From the NCBI GenBank assembly GCA_921293015.1, contig OV121087.1, forward strand, positions 8,878,501-8,942,500: a DNA stretch of 64,000 nt, written 5' to 3'. The notes beneath the pieces are model-generated. The model searched no databases and had not been told where the DNA came from. It saw only the letters and a program-made list of their open reading frames with translations. Shown one piece after another: positions 1 through 14,345 of this stretch. How positions within the stretch are numbered: the stretch's first letter is position 1; every line of letters starts with the position of its first letter. The DNA comes from Phorcus lineatus. Its lineage: Eukaryota > Mollusca > Gastropoda > Trochida > Trochidae. The translations under genes and the position numbers were made by a program.

Positions 1-439
1 TCTAAAAGGTTTTCCATAAGTTGATGAGCCAGTGATTGACTAGGCAATCCGTCATCTGTAGTCAAACTCCTATAAAACATATAGGTAATGTGCTGATTTT
101 AAAATAGTTTTTCAGTCAAAATGTTATTTGTGTTTCTTTGTAAAAATTTCTATAAACATGTGCTTCTTCGCTTATCTAATAACTTATACAGTAAGTGATT
201 TAACACAGTAAACATGTTTCAACGAAATGAAATTTAGTAAGAGCATGAAATTGGTTTGATATGACTGATACCTAGGTATCTGAAATCGATAAAACTGAGT
301 AAAACTCAAAACTCAGTTTTATCATTTACATATACAAAGAGTGGACACTAGTTTACAACTTCAATCACATCTTTGCTCATTTACGTAACAGGTTATGAAA
401 TGTATTTTATCTAAGGTAAAGAAATAACATACTTCGCAT
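1..439. other. Non-coding, no feature recognised
   Basis: AT-rich sequence. The only structure is a short hairpin near 289-323 (ATAAAACTGAG facing CTCAGTTTTAT). The stretch 781-2039 likewise shows no gene or known repeat. Confidence 0.6.
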
Positions 440-780
440 ATTTTTAAACTAAAAAATGATCAGAAAATAGCGAAACGGGAAATCAATGTTCCTATCTTTC
501 TTTTTGCAAGTTTTGTGAGAATTAGTTCAATCCAATTCCGATAAGTATGTGTCAGCTGATATTTACATCAAAGTAACTTTAGTTTCATTTGAGACGTATT
601 CTTATCCATAGTAAACATCCCACTCGATTGTTTTGGAAATGATTTCCTCAATATCCATTCGAATATCATTTCAAAAATTCTAATTATCAATATCAGTTTT
701 CAGACTTTCATGTCTTCAAGCTAGTGAATATAAACATTCAATTGATGTTGGTAGGATCGAGCACTTAATGGGTTAACGAA
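440..780. repeat. Third partial copy of the duplicated block
   Basis: This stretch matches 2720-3060 and 13400-13760 (shared words include ATCCCACTCG-like, TTCCTCAATATCCATT-like and TTTCATGTCTTCAAGCTAGTGA-type segments). I could not extend the match reliably to either side. Confidence 0.65.
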
Positions 781-3611
781 TTAGCCTGATTAATGGTAAG
801 TTATAAGGCTATTTAAGTCACAATTTGTGTTTGTTAATCTAGTCTGTATCTTTTGGGGAAATATCACACTTACATCTATTCTATAGCACTGCTCAAACAA
901 ATTAAAGTTTATTTCTTAGTTGAAAACCTAACGTGAGGCTCCAGAAGACTTGCCATGTTGAATAAGGAAGACAACTTTTACTCGTTAATAATTGATATTA
1001 TCATGCTATGCCATTTGGAAACATTATTTATGTAATAACTGATGTATCACGTAACATATTGCGCATCCATTGTCTATTTTCATAACCTTTCAGAAATCAC
1101 CAGGCAGGTTAGTCATGAAAATAAATCCTGTTGTGTTCCTCTAACAGATTATCTTCCCTCAAAAACAGTTCGATTAATTTGGATCTCTGTTAAAATGACG
1201 TAATAAGAGAATTTTTCAAGTTAATTTGGTCCGAAACAAAATGATAGTCGTTCTAATTGATGAAGGTACTACGACGTTAGAATCATAAAAATATATCGAT
1301 AATTTGTAAAAATAAAATGTAGTACTTTAAGTAATAGTGTAAGCACAACTTGCAGATATACATGAATTTCAGCTAACAATGCCACAGGTAGAATAAGTGC
1401 AATGAACTTCAAACATATCGTGTTCATAGTACATTCTTTGCCGACCTCATGAATCCTAATAAAGTCTCCATATCGTGATGGTCACGGAAGACTAATATCG
1501 CAGAGTAGGTCATGTCCATTTGATCGACTGGCAGGCAACAACCATAATTGTGACATTTTCTTGCCACAATTCACTTCCAGTGGTGAAAAGGAAACACCTT
1601 TTTCTTATGTACTATTGATGCATCGTGTCGACAAAAAACATACAGTGTTTCTGCAGTAAACAGGAAAAACTGTTTTATTATCTGTGCTTCGAACAATCAT
1701 CATTTCATTGGTTTTACTACCATGGTTAAAAGCGTTATTGTACGAGTTTTTGAAAACAAGAAAAAACGTAAGTTATCACACACACAAAATGATTCTTGAA
1801 TCTAATATGCATTTGTGTCCAGTAAATGTGATTATTCCCTGTACATCACAATTAACAAACTCATTGAATATTATGCATAATTGTTTCTCTGTCCAGGTTG
1901 GGATCCTCTATGTCCGTGTTGGAGTAGGTTAGAGAGATTGACTATTTGTTTCATTGATCAATATGACTTTAGAATTAAACGGCTACAATGTTTAAATACA
2001 GTAACAATTCTAAAGTAACCTACACCAACAAAATGAAATAAAAATTTATTTTTTTTAAATTCTAAAGTATGTTATCCTCATGACTGAAGACAAAAGCATT
2101 ACGTCCAAAGCAGCACTGAGTGTTAAATATGGTAAACTTAAATGCAATAACAACTTTAACTAGCCACAAATATGTGATGCCATTTAGAATGAGTGCATTT
2201 CCGTTGATGACGGAGACTTCACGGATGTTTACCAGCGTCTGTTCCCGAAAAAAGTGTCGTGGTTTCCGATTCAAGCTACTTATATCTGTAATAACCACTA
2301 AACCATAGCCATTGCTGTTTTTATGTTGCAATTAAGCTTAATAATACTCCATTTGACGATGTTATGTAACTTCCTTTGACTTTGGAGGTATTACGTTAAA
2401 TTTATTCATTTCCGACAATTATTTGCTTTTAGATTGGGGAATTATTTCATTTGGGCACAAGATTACTGATATCGATGAAACATCTTTATTTTGGTAAATT
2501 GCAAATTGTTTTCTGAACTCATTTATCACTTTGTAAATAAAAAATCTGCTTTAAGAAAAACATGTTTCCCAATTACTGTTGAATGCGTTTATAGTTATAG
2601 TTATGTTTATATTATTATTAAAAGTTATTTTGAGGGAACTTTGAAATGAAGCTTGATATAAATAAAGACAATCACAAAAGATATCTTGGCCTTAGATCGG
2701 GTAAAAGTACTGTCAGGTTACGGGATTTAACAATTATCGAACGGGACATCAATGTTTCTGTGAGAAATTAAAGTTATAAACGCTGATATTTAATATGATT
2801 TGATATAATTTAATTCCAATAACTACATGTCATCTGATATTCATAACAAATTAGTTTAATTTTGTTGTCATATGTGATTGATTTTATTCCAAAGACAGCA
2901 TCTCACTTGATATTTTTAGAAATCATTTCATCAATATCCATTTTGATATCAGTTCAAAAACACTCATTGTCCATTTATCAGTTTTCAAACTTTCCATGTC
3001 TTAAACTTGTGACAATTTTGTACTGTAGTTTTGTTATTTATAAACTCATCTGCAAATGAAGGTACTTTTCTAACTGATTTTATGAGAAATATCTTATATG
3101 AATATTGTGACTAAACATACCATTGAGAGAGCATTGTCATATGTTTTTTTAAAGTCTGCTGCACAAACTTTACTTGCAGTTTGGAACGAAATCTACGTGT
3201 TCTTTGTACAAAGTCACACGATACCGAGGTCTTAATATGCTTATCTAACGGTTATTGCCACTTACCTTTACCAATCACACACAAAAATGTTCCCGAAGGT
3301 TGACAAAAACTGATCACAGATGACAATTTCAGACAAATTTCCTTAGTTCTTATATTGTAAATGATCATGCGTTTTCACAATAATGACAGTATTTTATGAT
3401 AACGGATAAGCCAAAATCAGGAAACACAACAGTATTTTCAATCGTATGAAGGTTGAATATCTACATACACTAGACCATCGTAAACGTTATCACTAAGCGA
3501 CGGCGTCATGAACATCAAATGCTATTGATCAATATTGCGTTGTTCTCAGGCAGACCACTCGTCTTGGGCATATTAGGGTCTTTTGTAAAATGATATGCAA
3601 TATTACATTGT

Positions 3612-3661
<50 letters not shown>

Positions 3662-3670
3662 TAATAATAA
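3612..3670. repeat. (AAT)n microsatellite
   Basis: About 19 AAT/ATA triplets with one interruption near 3657. Confidence 0.97.
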
Positions 3671-3882
3671 CGATACAATTCTATATGTTTTTCAGTAGCG
3701 CTGTTTACAGGTTTTTAACTCTTAAATAGTAAGAGATAAATATTTGAAATAAGCATAATTACAGATTAAATGCATGTTGAAAAAAGTGTGTCTTTATCAG
3801 AAACAATTAAGGAAAGAGGTAGTTCACCACATAGTTTGGGACCAGAGACAGGGAAAGCTCGATCATTCATAGATAATTTAGT

Positions 3883-4172
3883 GATTGGGATTGTCAGAAG
3901 AACAGAGAGTACACCTATGCGATGGTTGATACATAGAGATTTCTTTATTACCGATTCTACTCCATTTCAAAGGCATGGAAATATTCAGAAAACGGCTTCC
4001 TTCCCTACCGACGGCCCGCTACAGTGACGTAACGAACATTGATTTTATGACGTCACAGACGACGAAATACGGTAACTCGCGCTAAGACAATCGTTGCTAG
4101 GCAAAAGATATGAAAATATGACACCGCTCATGAATAATCATATGGGTAATAAAAGACTTCTCAGATACGGCG
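3883..4172 (+). mobile_element. Inverted second fragment of the same LINE sequence
   Basis: 3883-3945 and about 4149-4172 match, in opposite orientation, the stretch 4940-5032 of the nearby LINE relic (TGATTGGGATTGTC, AACAGAGAGTACA, GCGATGGTTGATACA, GACTTCTCAGATAC). The two matching blocks are adjacent in one copy and about 200 bases apart in the other. A 258-base ORF over this region has no recognisable product. Confidence 0.55.
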
Positions 4173-4437
4173 AGAATGAATCATCAATCACACATCAATA
4201 TGTCAGAAGGAGGACCTTGTACTGAATCCTGACGTTTATAGTTTGTCATTGGAGGACTTTCAGAAACTGTATTATATAGTGTGTTCGTCGAGTGCGAGTT
4301 ACCACCCTTGCTGCTGCATTCTAAATTCGTTGTAGGTTTGTGATCTTAGAAAAAGGGATATGGAAGGAGAGGGAATTACAATGACCTAGCCGTGTTGTTT
4401 TAAGTGTTTGCATCCACGTTTATTTTTCACCGTCAAG

Positions 4438-5090
4438 CATATGGTGCATTTTACTGATGTTATCAACGTGAAAGAAGCAAGAGTTGCTCAAGCTCTTTAC
4501 AGGCTGTTCAAGGGACAGGCTAGGTTGAAAATGACCTCATGATTTCTATGTGATGGAGTTGTCCCCATATTGCTGTAGACGGTAAGACACTTTCGAAAGC
4601 TGCTGTCTGGAGTCAAGAAGAAATCAATTCAGTATTGTTGTCATTTAAGTCAAGAATGTTTATTGTCATCCAGTATCTAACCTCGCTCACACAGGCTTTA
4701 GTTAGACTAATTCCAGTATTAATTTCAAATGGTATTATGGATGGATTATTAAGTGATTATCATCTGCGAATAGGTGAAAGATCAAACCATAAGTCCTGAT
4801 TATATCCCTTATTCGTAGGATGCGTATTTTGAAGAGGAGAGGGCATAAAACAGATCCTTGAGGATCACCGACATCAATGTTGTTTGAAATGAGATCGCGT
4901 TACCTGTCATAGCAGCCTGAGATCTGGGAGATCCGTATCTGAGAAGTCTTATTACATTGTATCAACCATCGCGTACATGTACTCTCTGTTCTTTCGATCA
5001 CCTTTGCTTGACAATCCCAATCACTAGACAGTTACGACTGAATCCAAGCTAGAGCCTTTTTAGTGACTACAAGTCGATGCTCCAGACGTA
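4438..5090 (-). mobile_element. Degenerate CR1/L2-like LINE reverse transcriptase fragment
   Basis: Read on the minus strand in shifting frames this gives RT landmarks in order: LEHRLVVTKKALAWIQS (about 5085-5035), GDPQGSVLCPLLF (about 4875-4835), LFADD-like catalytic box (about 4770), and SNSCFFHVDNISKMHHML (about 4500-4440). Stops and frameshifts are many. It sits in the left copy of the large duplication and has no counterpart in the right copy. Confidence 0.72.
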
Positions 5091-8000
5091 AATAAATGAA
5101 CTGATATAACCAATGAAAACTACATTTTAATTAATTTTTTATGAACTTACATATGATCATCTTTGTACTTTAAACTTGAATTCACACATTTCACTACGAT
5201 AAGTTCTCATTTTCGTCTTTTACCCTTAACATTAAGTATTTATAGACATAATTTGTCTACATCATCTATTAACAGAAGCAATTTCAGACAAGATGATATC
5301 TGATTAAATGCTATATCAGTGATAGTTTAATGTTTCTTATCATACTTAACATGGTATGATGGTATATAAGCATGTTGTTTATTTTATAGAGTAAAACAAT
5401 GCCCATAGTTATTTTCATCATGACCGTACAAGCAAATATATATACCAATACATAACAAGCCCTGTGTTAACAATCTTCGATCACAAATGTAATCTGTGAC
5501 ATGTAAACTCAATTAATTGATGTTTTCCGATTATTCTTGTGTCGTGGAAAGGATTGTGCCTCTTTTTGATGTTTTGTGATTGCAAAAATGAGCTGCTATC
5601 CCCTTTTTTTTCATATTAAAACCTGAAACATGCTGTTGAATGGAATCAGGAACCAATCCCAATTAGTAAACTGATAACTTTTTATTTCTATAAGGTGACA
5701 ATGAAAAAGACTTCTGACATCAGTTTATTAAAGTTATTGGCATCATTATTGCAATATTACATTCTTTCAAATAATAACGAATTTATTTCCTGTATTTTGG
5801 AAAGTGGATTGCTCATATAACACAGGATAGAGTATTATTGATTAGTATTGGTTAAACTCATGTGTTTGTCTCAATTAGTTCATACAGCTCGGATCTGTTG
5901 ACACATTCCGGGTTACTGAGTTAGAAGTGATGGGAGACGTCCTTACCACAAAAGAAATATATTTTCGATATGTAATTATTTGCAAGTAAATGATTTAATG
6001 ATATTTCCCTTTTCTCAATTTATTCATGTATTTGTCCTTTTGAAAGGAATAAAACGAATAAATTGTGACATTGAGTTCAGTGATTGAGCTTGTAGTGCAT
6101 ATAACGTTACTGTGATTATTCAAGGAGTTTGTATAACGAACATTGTTTGGCATGGTCAGTGCATGACAAGGCGTTCAAACACATTTTGTTAATGTTGTCC
6201 ATCCTTAACAACATTCGTCTTCCTTCATTAGTTTTCATTATACAACTTTCGATGTTGTAGGGTGCTCATACAACCAATTAAATGAAAACTAAAATACTGT
6301 GTTTGAAGCTTCTGTAACTTCATTAAGTGAATTACGTTGTATGCATATGGCATTAAATAGGAATAATGTTTGTATGAAGTTTCTAGTCTCTTTTGATCAA
6401 TCATGTTGTATGATTCTCAAACAACTAATAAAACCATTGGAGAAAAAATCTAATGGGGAAAAAAGGTTTATTTAATGGTAACTTCGGTTGTATTGTTCTT
6501 TAGATAGATGTACATGGTGTTTAAATATATTAATCTCATATTCCTGTTCAGCTATATGATGCTGATACATCTGGTTTGAAGAGTCGAGCAACAACAATGA
6601 TATGCCGTTGTTTGGTGACAGCTTTATCAGTTCGTAGTGCTTTACAGGAGGTTTTGTAATCTGTTTGATCAATCATGCATGCTTTATAAATATATAAATC
6701 TCACATTCCTATTCAGTTTTATGTTGCTGAGGTATCTAATTTGAAGAAAATTCGAGCACAAACGAAAGGAAACTGATTCTTCAGTCACTGTTGTTTCAGT
6801 AACCATTTCTTTCCAGAAAGGCAAAAATATTGTTAATTTGGCTAAATCACCTTTAGGAAGTACTTTTCACAATGAAGAAAATTCGTGTTATCGCATTAAT
6901 CAAAACGTAGTAAACACATTCCATCTGAAATATTATCCTTGATTACTATAGATGCTTGGTAAAATAATGTTAAACTCGTTTTGAAACATAAATAAATGTG
7001 TTGATGATAGATGATAGTGTTATTGCGTTTCTAAATCTGTTAGTTGTGTTATCTATAGTGTAATTATAATTTGACAATCAAATAGAAGTTTCACGTTGCA
7101 ATCAGGATGAACGTTATTAATATCCTCTTTCTATATACGCAGTACAAGAATTGCCATTCATGTTTTATGTTTTTATGTTTAGGTGTTTATTAGTTAAAAA
7201 TGTATTTGTCATTTGTCATTATCCAATTGATTATATAATCTAAATTCGATGTGATTGAGATAAAAAATGTATTCTGCCTATGTTTTATAATAAGATAAAA
7301 TAACATTCAATACTTCACGTTCTATATTTACACTGTCTTTTCATACATTAAACCAAATTGATATATCTTTTAGAAACGTCACAATCGCATACATATTTAA
7401 AACTACGCCAAAAAAACGAACTGTACTGTTAAGTAAAAATTATAACATCGGCAAATATTTTCTTACACGACTTAAACGACTTGCTGCTAGAACTCAGTAC
7501 TTTCCTTCAGCCTCAAAGATTATGTTCAACATCATCAATCAATTTTCTTACATTGTTGACGTTTGCAGAAGTTGGTAAGAAAACGCTTTATCCGTTTTCA
7601 GGATTGAGCGATGCATCGAGAAACATGAAAAAACAAAACATATTTGAAGATGTATTTAAGTAGAAAAAAATTAATTATGCCAGAAATATCAACAGAGAAC
7701 ATCATGAAGAAGAGGAACACCTTTTTATCTTAATGCAGTTAACTGTCTCTATCCGTACCAGAACGTTGATGATAATGTTAAAACTCTATTATTCTAAAAA
7801 TGTTAGTCTAAAATTTAGACAATTAACTAAAATTTGATTCTTTTAGAAATAAATCCACATGAGACTGAAACAAAAATTGGGCTCTTAAATCTTCTTATAG
7901 TGCTGGTACTTTTCAGTTTCTGTTTATTATAAATGTGATTTAAAGTAAAATTAAGACACCTTTAAAATTGTTTTATGTTACTTAAAATGGGTTTTTTTAT

Positions 8001-9194
8001 ATGTGAAATGTTTTTTTGATGTCTATTGCTCTATTTCACTATTTTAATTGTGTTTGTATGTTTGTAACTCCTCAAATTTTACTGCTTCAAATACAGTCAT
8101 TTTCTAGTGGCAAAAATAGAGAATGTTTTGTTCACAATAATGAATATAAACTTTTGCCGTACTTCTACTAACGAAAGCCTTTATGCCAATTTGGTGTGAC
8201 AAAATCATTACAAATACTTAGTTACTTATAATCTGTGAGATTAACTGTGAGATTATTTTCCTTACCCGCTGATTAAAGTCATGGAAATAGTTGTTTAAAG
8301 ATTTATAATCTAAAAAAGGACTTCTGATGAGGTTCACGTATTCGTAGTTTTACTATTTCACTGAATTACCATAGAGACTGTTCATCACCTAACCCTTGTT
8401 TTAAAATCACACGCTTTAGGAAAATTCCATTAAAATGTTGACCCTTTCGTAACTCTTCTTTTACAAGGTAGACAATACCATCGCCAATACCTAATATGTA
8501 GGGTGAGATATACCAAGTGCGTATGTAGATATGTGGTGTACTCCTGATTCTTTGCACTAATTACTGAAAGACTTTTAACCATCGAGGGAACTTTCCAAAG
8601 TTCATTTATGACGCATCTCTCATTTAAAACATAAATAATGGAAATGGAAACCATTCGGATAATAGATAGTTGACAAAGTCGTAATGACGTTATGATTTAT
8701 AAAATGGAAGTGTATAAAATTAAATAATGTCCTTATCACGACGTGTGTTTCAAATTCATGTCAAGTGGCTTTCAAAACGTAAACAATCATCGAATATAAA
8801 AATTTAATACATTACAAACTTATAAAGAGGATAGGAAAGCTTAATTGGCATTTGGGTAAATTATTGCAGAACAAAATATAATGGCATATTTTACATTATA
8901 CATTTATTGCTCTCTGTCGATGCACGGTTTCATATAGGCATTGTTGAGTTTCAAATATTGTACGTAATTCATCAAGCTTTAAATCAATGTATGATGTAGA
9001 ATATAAGCATATGTCAATCTATTGATTTATTTTGTCCTCTGGCATTATGTCATTGTCCGATACAAATAATAGTACTTGGATACTTATAACCCTTTGTTCT
9101 TAAATCTTCTTCAACGCAATTATCGTTATGCACAATGTTAATGTTCTCAATGACCTCAAATGAAAGGAAGTTACTATGTTGCCATGACAGCGTA

Positions 9195-9639
9195 CTTTAA
9201 AGTGCCACTCCGTGATTTTCATAACATATTATTTACCTTTGATACGAATCTAAACGTCATATGTGGTGATAGAAAATCAAAACATCTCCAAAAGATATAT
9301 ATATGACAATTACTGGTTTTCCATGAAAATCTAAAAAACCGCCATATAAATGCACAGAGGTGTAGATTTCACGTCCAATATACATATATACTAATTATAT
9401 AATCTAACAAACAATATCGACTCTTAACTGCTCTCCTGGCTATCCAAAATTACGTTTGACTATTTGACGCGCGCTACTGTCCGGTTTTCGATCATAATTG
9501 CGACGTTCTACCTTCCAAAAAAAACCAATAAGATTTAAAATGTGTCTGTTTGGTAACAGTCGATACTTCGCGATCAAATGACACCATATATTACATTTGG
9601 CATATATGACTCCAATAACTCACGGAGTGGCTCTTTAAG
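9195..9639. mobile_element. MITE with CTTTAAAG-type terminal inverted repeats
   Basis: Left end CTTTAAAGTGCCACTCCGTG and right end its complement with one mismatch (ending CTTTAAG at 9639). The 445-base interior has no coding capacity. The right copy of the large duplication (about 21195-21205) lacks it: there GACAGCACAC runs straight into the sequence that here follows the element. Diverged relatives lie at about 21270-21600 and 26455-26570. Confidence 0.75.
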
Positions 9640-12600
9640 TGATTTGGTTCAGTCGCAGCATGACGCTATCTACTTTCACTATACACGGAATATTTTAAGG
9701 AGCATGTGTTTTTCATGTGTAACATGTGAATTTATGAAAAAAAACTTCAAACGTTAAATGAATTGTATCCCAGACAAGCCATGAATTTTGTAACGTGTGA
9801 ATGTATAAATATTAATATAAATAACAATCAAACACATTAACAATAACAATTTGATTAATAGTAAACAAACAGTTTAAATTATAATTTTTTATATTCTTCC
9901 TGTGACCCTTTCCTGTGCCCTGCCTTCTATCTTGACGGAGATAGATCTGCATTTTCATTTTGTCATACGATATAATAACAACAGCAATGACATGTCCTTT
10001 ATTTCGATCCATATCTGCCGTTTTCTGTGATTATCTTCCAATGCAGACATTAAGTAAAGGTTGCCAACCGAGTTGGAGGTGTGCATGAATTAGAACACCT
10101 AGGCACTTGCGAAATATCCACCTTCACAAAAGTGTTTTCGTCAATCTGGTGTTTTCAACTTTTAATCACGCATAGAATAAATTCTTATAGAAGATAGAAC
10201 ATATAACCTGTTTGTGCTTTAATATCCTTACTTAAGTCACTAAACATCATCTTACTTAGATTTAAAGTTTATAAACTATGGAAACAGTATGTGATTTTGA
10301 TGTGATAGTCGTTATAAATAAAACACACATGTTCACATGCATTTATAAAAGAAACCTGTTTTCGCAATGTAATTCAATTGTTCGTGACATACGTGTATAA
10401 CATTTACACGGCAAAACTGTTAATGTTGAACTTTCAGCATATGAAGTTGGATAATGCAATCGTGTCAATGATTTTTATCTTTTGACCACATCCTAAATAT
10501 CAAAGGCGTTTTATACTATTTGTCTGTCGTTCATGTTTTCTGCATCTATCTTCTTGAGAGAATTCATAATCTGAAAACTATTATAACACTAAATAGTATT
10601 CAATCGATTATCCAAGCTGACTCAAACTCTTCAAATGGTAAATCTACAGTCTTTAACATGACGTTTTGACATTGTCCTGGTGACATTACTTGATATATGG
10701 TTACATTCATCTATAGAACCAGTTATCCCACTTTCAATTCACTAGAAAATGAAAAAAATGTCCGTGTTTGGAGACGTTTTGCTATAAAGAGAGATAAAAA
10801 TTGTGTATCATTTATCAATGTAACTTTTAAGATAAACGACCTTTTAAGTACAGTAAAATTCAAAAGTATGTAACCATAATGCCTGAAAAGAAAAACACAA
10901 GGAGCACTAAGAGGTAAAAATATCGTTAACTAAAATCTAATAAAAACCTTAACTTGCCTATAAAGTCTCCGTCATCAACGGAAATGAACTCATTCCAAAT
11001 GGTCAAATATTTCTGGCAAGTTAAGGTTGTTATTAGATATATACACTGTAGGAACTCCGCAATCGCCGAAAAAAGTGACGTTGCTTCCGATTTAAACTTC
11101 TTGTGTAATAACTACTTAAACCATAGCAATTGCTGTTTTTGTGTTGCAGTTTACTTTAAGAAAACTGCTGCATTGTAACTTTTTCGACTTCTGTTATGTT
11201 TTGTTTGTTTTTCGAGGTTCAATGTGTTAATTTCCGATACGTACTTGAGTTTTGGCTTGGGGAATTTCCTTTAGACACATGATTGCTGAGTTCATTGAAA
11301 CATCTTCGTTTTGGTAAATTGTAAATTGTTTTCACTTTTTGAATAATATATTCTTTTAAATATCTTTAACGTTAATCTGAAATTCATTGTGAGTGAAATT
11401 TTAATGAAGCATTAAAACAATGTAAAAATATATTTTGGCCTGAGATCGGATAAACAAGCCCTTTCATTGACCGAAAACCCAAAGAGTGGGTCTCGACTTA
11501 CATTATCTTAAAACATATGTTTCTAATCAATTTTGAATTTGCATCAATGATGACACTAGCAAATGTCAGTCAGTGTCTCTTGTGCAGATCTTTGTGGGCT
11601 GGGAGAGTTCCATAAGTTGTAATATGTCTCATTTAATGACACAACATAAACATCATGTAGATGTGGAGTAGCGCCTTGTTATATTAGCTGTCATTTAACT
11701 AAATTGGTTGTCCTATAACTAATTTATTACTAGAATATTTTCAGACTTCATTGGGAATGAATGGCTTATTCAATTGCAATTTTATTGGGGGTTTTTTATG
11801 AAAAATTTTAAAACTTATTCAAAAATAGAACTCCTTTCGATTTTCAGTGTTCATATTTCTTAAATGTGTACTTTTATGTCATAATCTCTCTGATAATTCA
11901 TAGGGAATGGCTCAATGTTTTATCGTGTATATCTTTTCTGTCTGTCTTATTATCCGTAACATGCTGAAGTGACACATTAATTTAAATCTGTCTGTCTGAT
12001 GTCAGCTTTTCAAGAAGTGTTTTGTGAGTGACAAGGTTATTTACTCAATAAATCTGCAGAATTCAGCAGCGAATATTGCTGGTCTAGTCCTATAGCTCGA
12101 GGCAAAGAATTGCGAACATATTTCATTGACAAACACTCAATGACAATATAACATAGCCACAATCAGGCACTTTCACAGTTAATGTTTTCTCTGGGATAGT
12201 AAAAACTATATCTAACTTAATGTGACGTGATGACTTATGTGTCAATTTTCAATTGTTTTATTTCGATAATATTTATTTTATCATTTCATAATATCAATGA
12301 ATAAGACAGTAAATACGTCTGTTAAATCCGTTATCCCGATCAAATAACAGTTATATGACAATACAAACACAATGAAGCTGACTTTAATTTGCCTAGGCAT
12401 GATATATCAAAAATAATCCTTCTATCAATGTGAAGCCTCAAATAGATTGTGTATGTATGTCTGACATGATGAAGCAAATCAGGATATAAATGAAATATCG
12501 AATTTGAATTTCGTCATTTGTATTACTGCGTTCACATATATACACGAAACTCAAAATTGGTGAAAATCAATACTTCCGTAATAGTAAAACACTGATAAGA

Positions 12601-13884
12601 TTTCATATTAACTTTGAGTTACTTCATGTAAGCTGCTCAACTTTTCATTCAATATTTTAGAAAAATGGGTGGATTATATGCTTGTAGCGAAAGTCAAACC
12701 AAACTATCATAGCACATTGAAAATGTTGTTACTCGCTTTCTCTGAGCAACCGAACCATGACCAAGACTATTTGATGCCAGATATTTATAGTGATGTAGCA
12801 GTATATCAGATAATAAGTTGCTAAAAACAGCTAATAACATCTGTATTTAATGCAGCGAGTAAGTGACAAGACAAACGATTATCATGAGGTCAAACTTATA
12901 AAATCATTGCATTCGAGTGGGCTGATTTGAACTTAGTTTATTGAGGTTATCATCATTAAGGTTATAAAGTTATCAAATAGTTTATTCGATCTACACTGCT
13001 TATAATAAAACACATTTGTAAGTAATGAATAGCCGTAAATTTGTTTCACTAAATAAATGTTCTAGCATTTTGTTCTGTAAATATCAAACACCAGGACCAG
13101 TTCATATGACTGGCACACGTGTACTTAAAAATCATCTCAATGTTAAATGACTGGACTTTGATTTGCCATTTTAAACAAAGCCTCTATTCATGTAAAGCTG
13201 TAAAGTGAAAATGTCATTAAACGAAAAATTCTGATTGTCTCCCTACTGCTAATTTTCAGCAATACAAGCGTATGGATGTAAAGAGGGTTAATAATAGATA
13301 CAAAAGAGATAAGATGATAGTAAAATAATGGTCAGTTTATTGGTTTCTTGTTTGGGTGAATTGCATACTTTGCAAAAAAAATTTAACTTAAGGTGTAATT
13401 AATGATTATTGAAAGGGAAATCAACGTTTCTGCCAAGTAACCAAATGCCGCGTGCAAGGTCTAAACGCTGCTACATAATATGAATTAATACAATTTAATT
13501 CTGATAACTAGATGTCATCTGATATTCATAACGAAATTAGTTTGATTTTGTTGTCACATGTGATGGATAGCATTCCACAGACATCCTCCCACTCGGTATT
13601 TTTGAAAATCGCCTTCATCAATATTCATTTTAATATCAATTCAAAAACAATCATTGACAATATCGGTTTTCATTTTTATGTTTTAAAGCTAGTGAAAATC
13701 GTCTACTGTAGTGTTATCCTTATTTATAAACTCAATGGTAAAAGAAAGTTATACAAGTTTTAACTAGACTTAAATATCTTATTTTGATATTCACTTAAAA
13801 CATCCCAAAACGAGAAAACGAGAGTTGCTTCTAAAAACTGACAAAATAAATGCCAAAATAATGATAACAACTTCAGACGAATCG

Positions 13885-14345
13885 TTTAATGATATTGGAC
13901 CAGCCAAAAAAAGCAAATCTAAATGTCCGATGGTTCCAAATCTGGGGAGTATGGTGGATGTGAAAGTATTTCAATGCCACATTGAAGTAAAGTAAAACTA
14001 ATGCCCAGTGTCTCAGCTATATGTTGAATGGTCTGTTTGCACGCACCATGTCGTAATCAGCATCATCTTGAACATCACTGAGGGAGGTTCTTTGCTTCAG
14101 CACTCTGAAGTCCAATTTCAAATTCAGCACCCCACTTTGCACATGTGCAGAAGACAAAAGAGTCATCACTCAATGTGTACCGACATGTCCTCATGGTTTT
14201 CCTGCGCAGACATTTCTTTCCTGAACAAATACTTTATGGCTACACGCTTTTCAACATCACTCGTTTTCTTAGTTTCTTCACCCCTATGCACTTTGGAATC
14301 TCAAAACTACTATAGGGATGGTTGCAATATTTTGTCACTAGCTTG
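13885..14345 (-). pseudogene. Mariner-like transposase relic, internally deleted
   Basis: On the minus strand, in shifting frames: EKRVAIKYLFRKEMSAQENH (about 14245-14185), WGAEFEIGLQSAEAK (about 14130), ETLGISFTLLQ (about 14010), then directly ILSHPPYSPDLEPSD (about 13975-13930). These match the N-terminal helix-turn-helix part and the region before the third catalytic Asp of mariner/SETMAR-type transposases, with the middle deleted. Several stops. It is present only in the right copy of the large duplication. Confidence 0.7.

Larger units (their letters stand above)
2040..9740. repeat. Large direct duplication, left copy
   Basis: Collinear matches to 10900-21270, with insertions and deletions. 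Anchors (left/right): 2225-2335/11040-11165; 2400-2530/11215-11340; 2800-3060/13485-13740; 5200-5450/15590-15830; 5490-6080/16740-17330; 6370-6800/17790-18330; 8340-9200/20240-21200. Substitutions are frequent, so the duplication is old. No reading frame is conserved between the copies, so I see no gene in it. The left copy alone has a LINE relic (4438-5090) and a MITE (9195-9639). Confidence 0.8.

Noticed and set aside
3602..3680. CRISPR-like or satellite array
   Set aside because: It is a plain AAT microsatellite; no array with spaced repeats occurs in the window.
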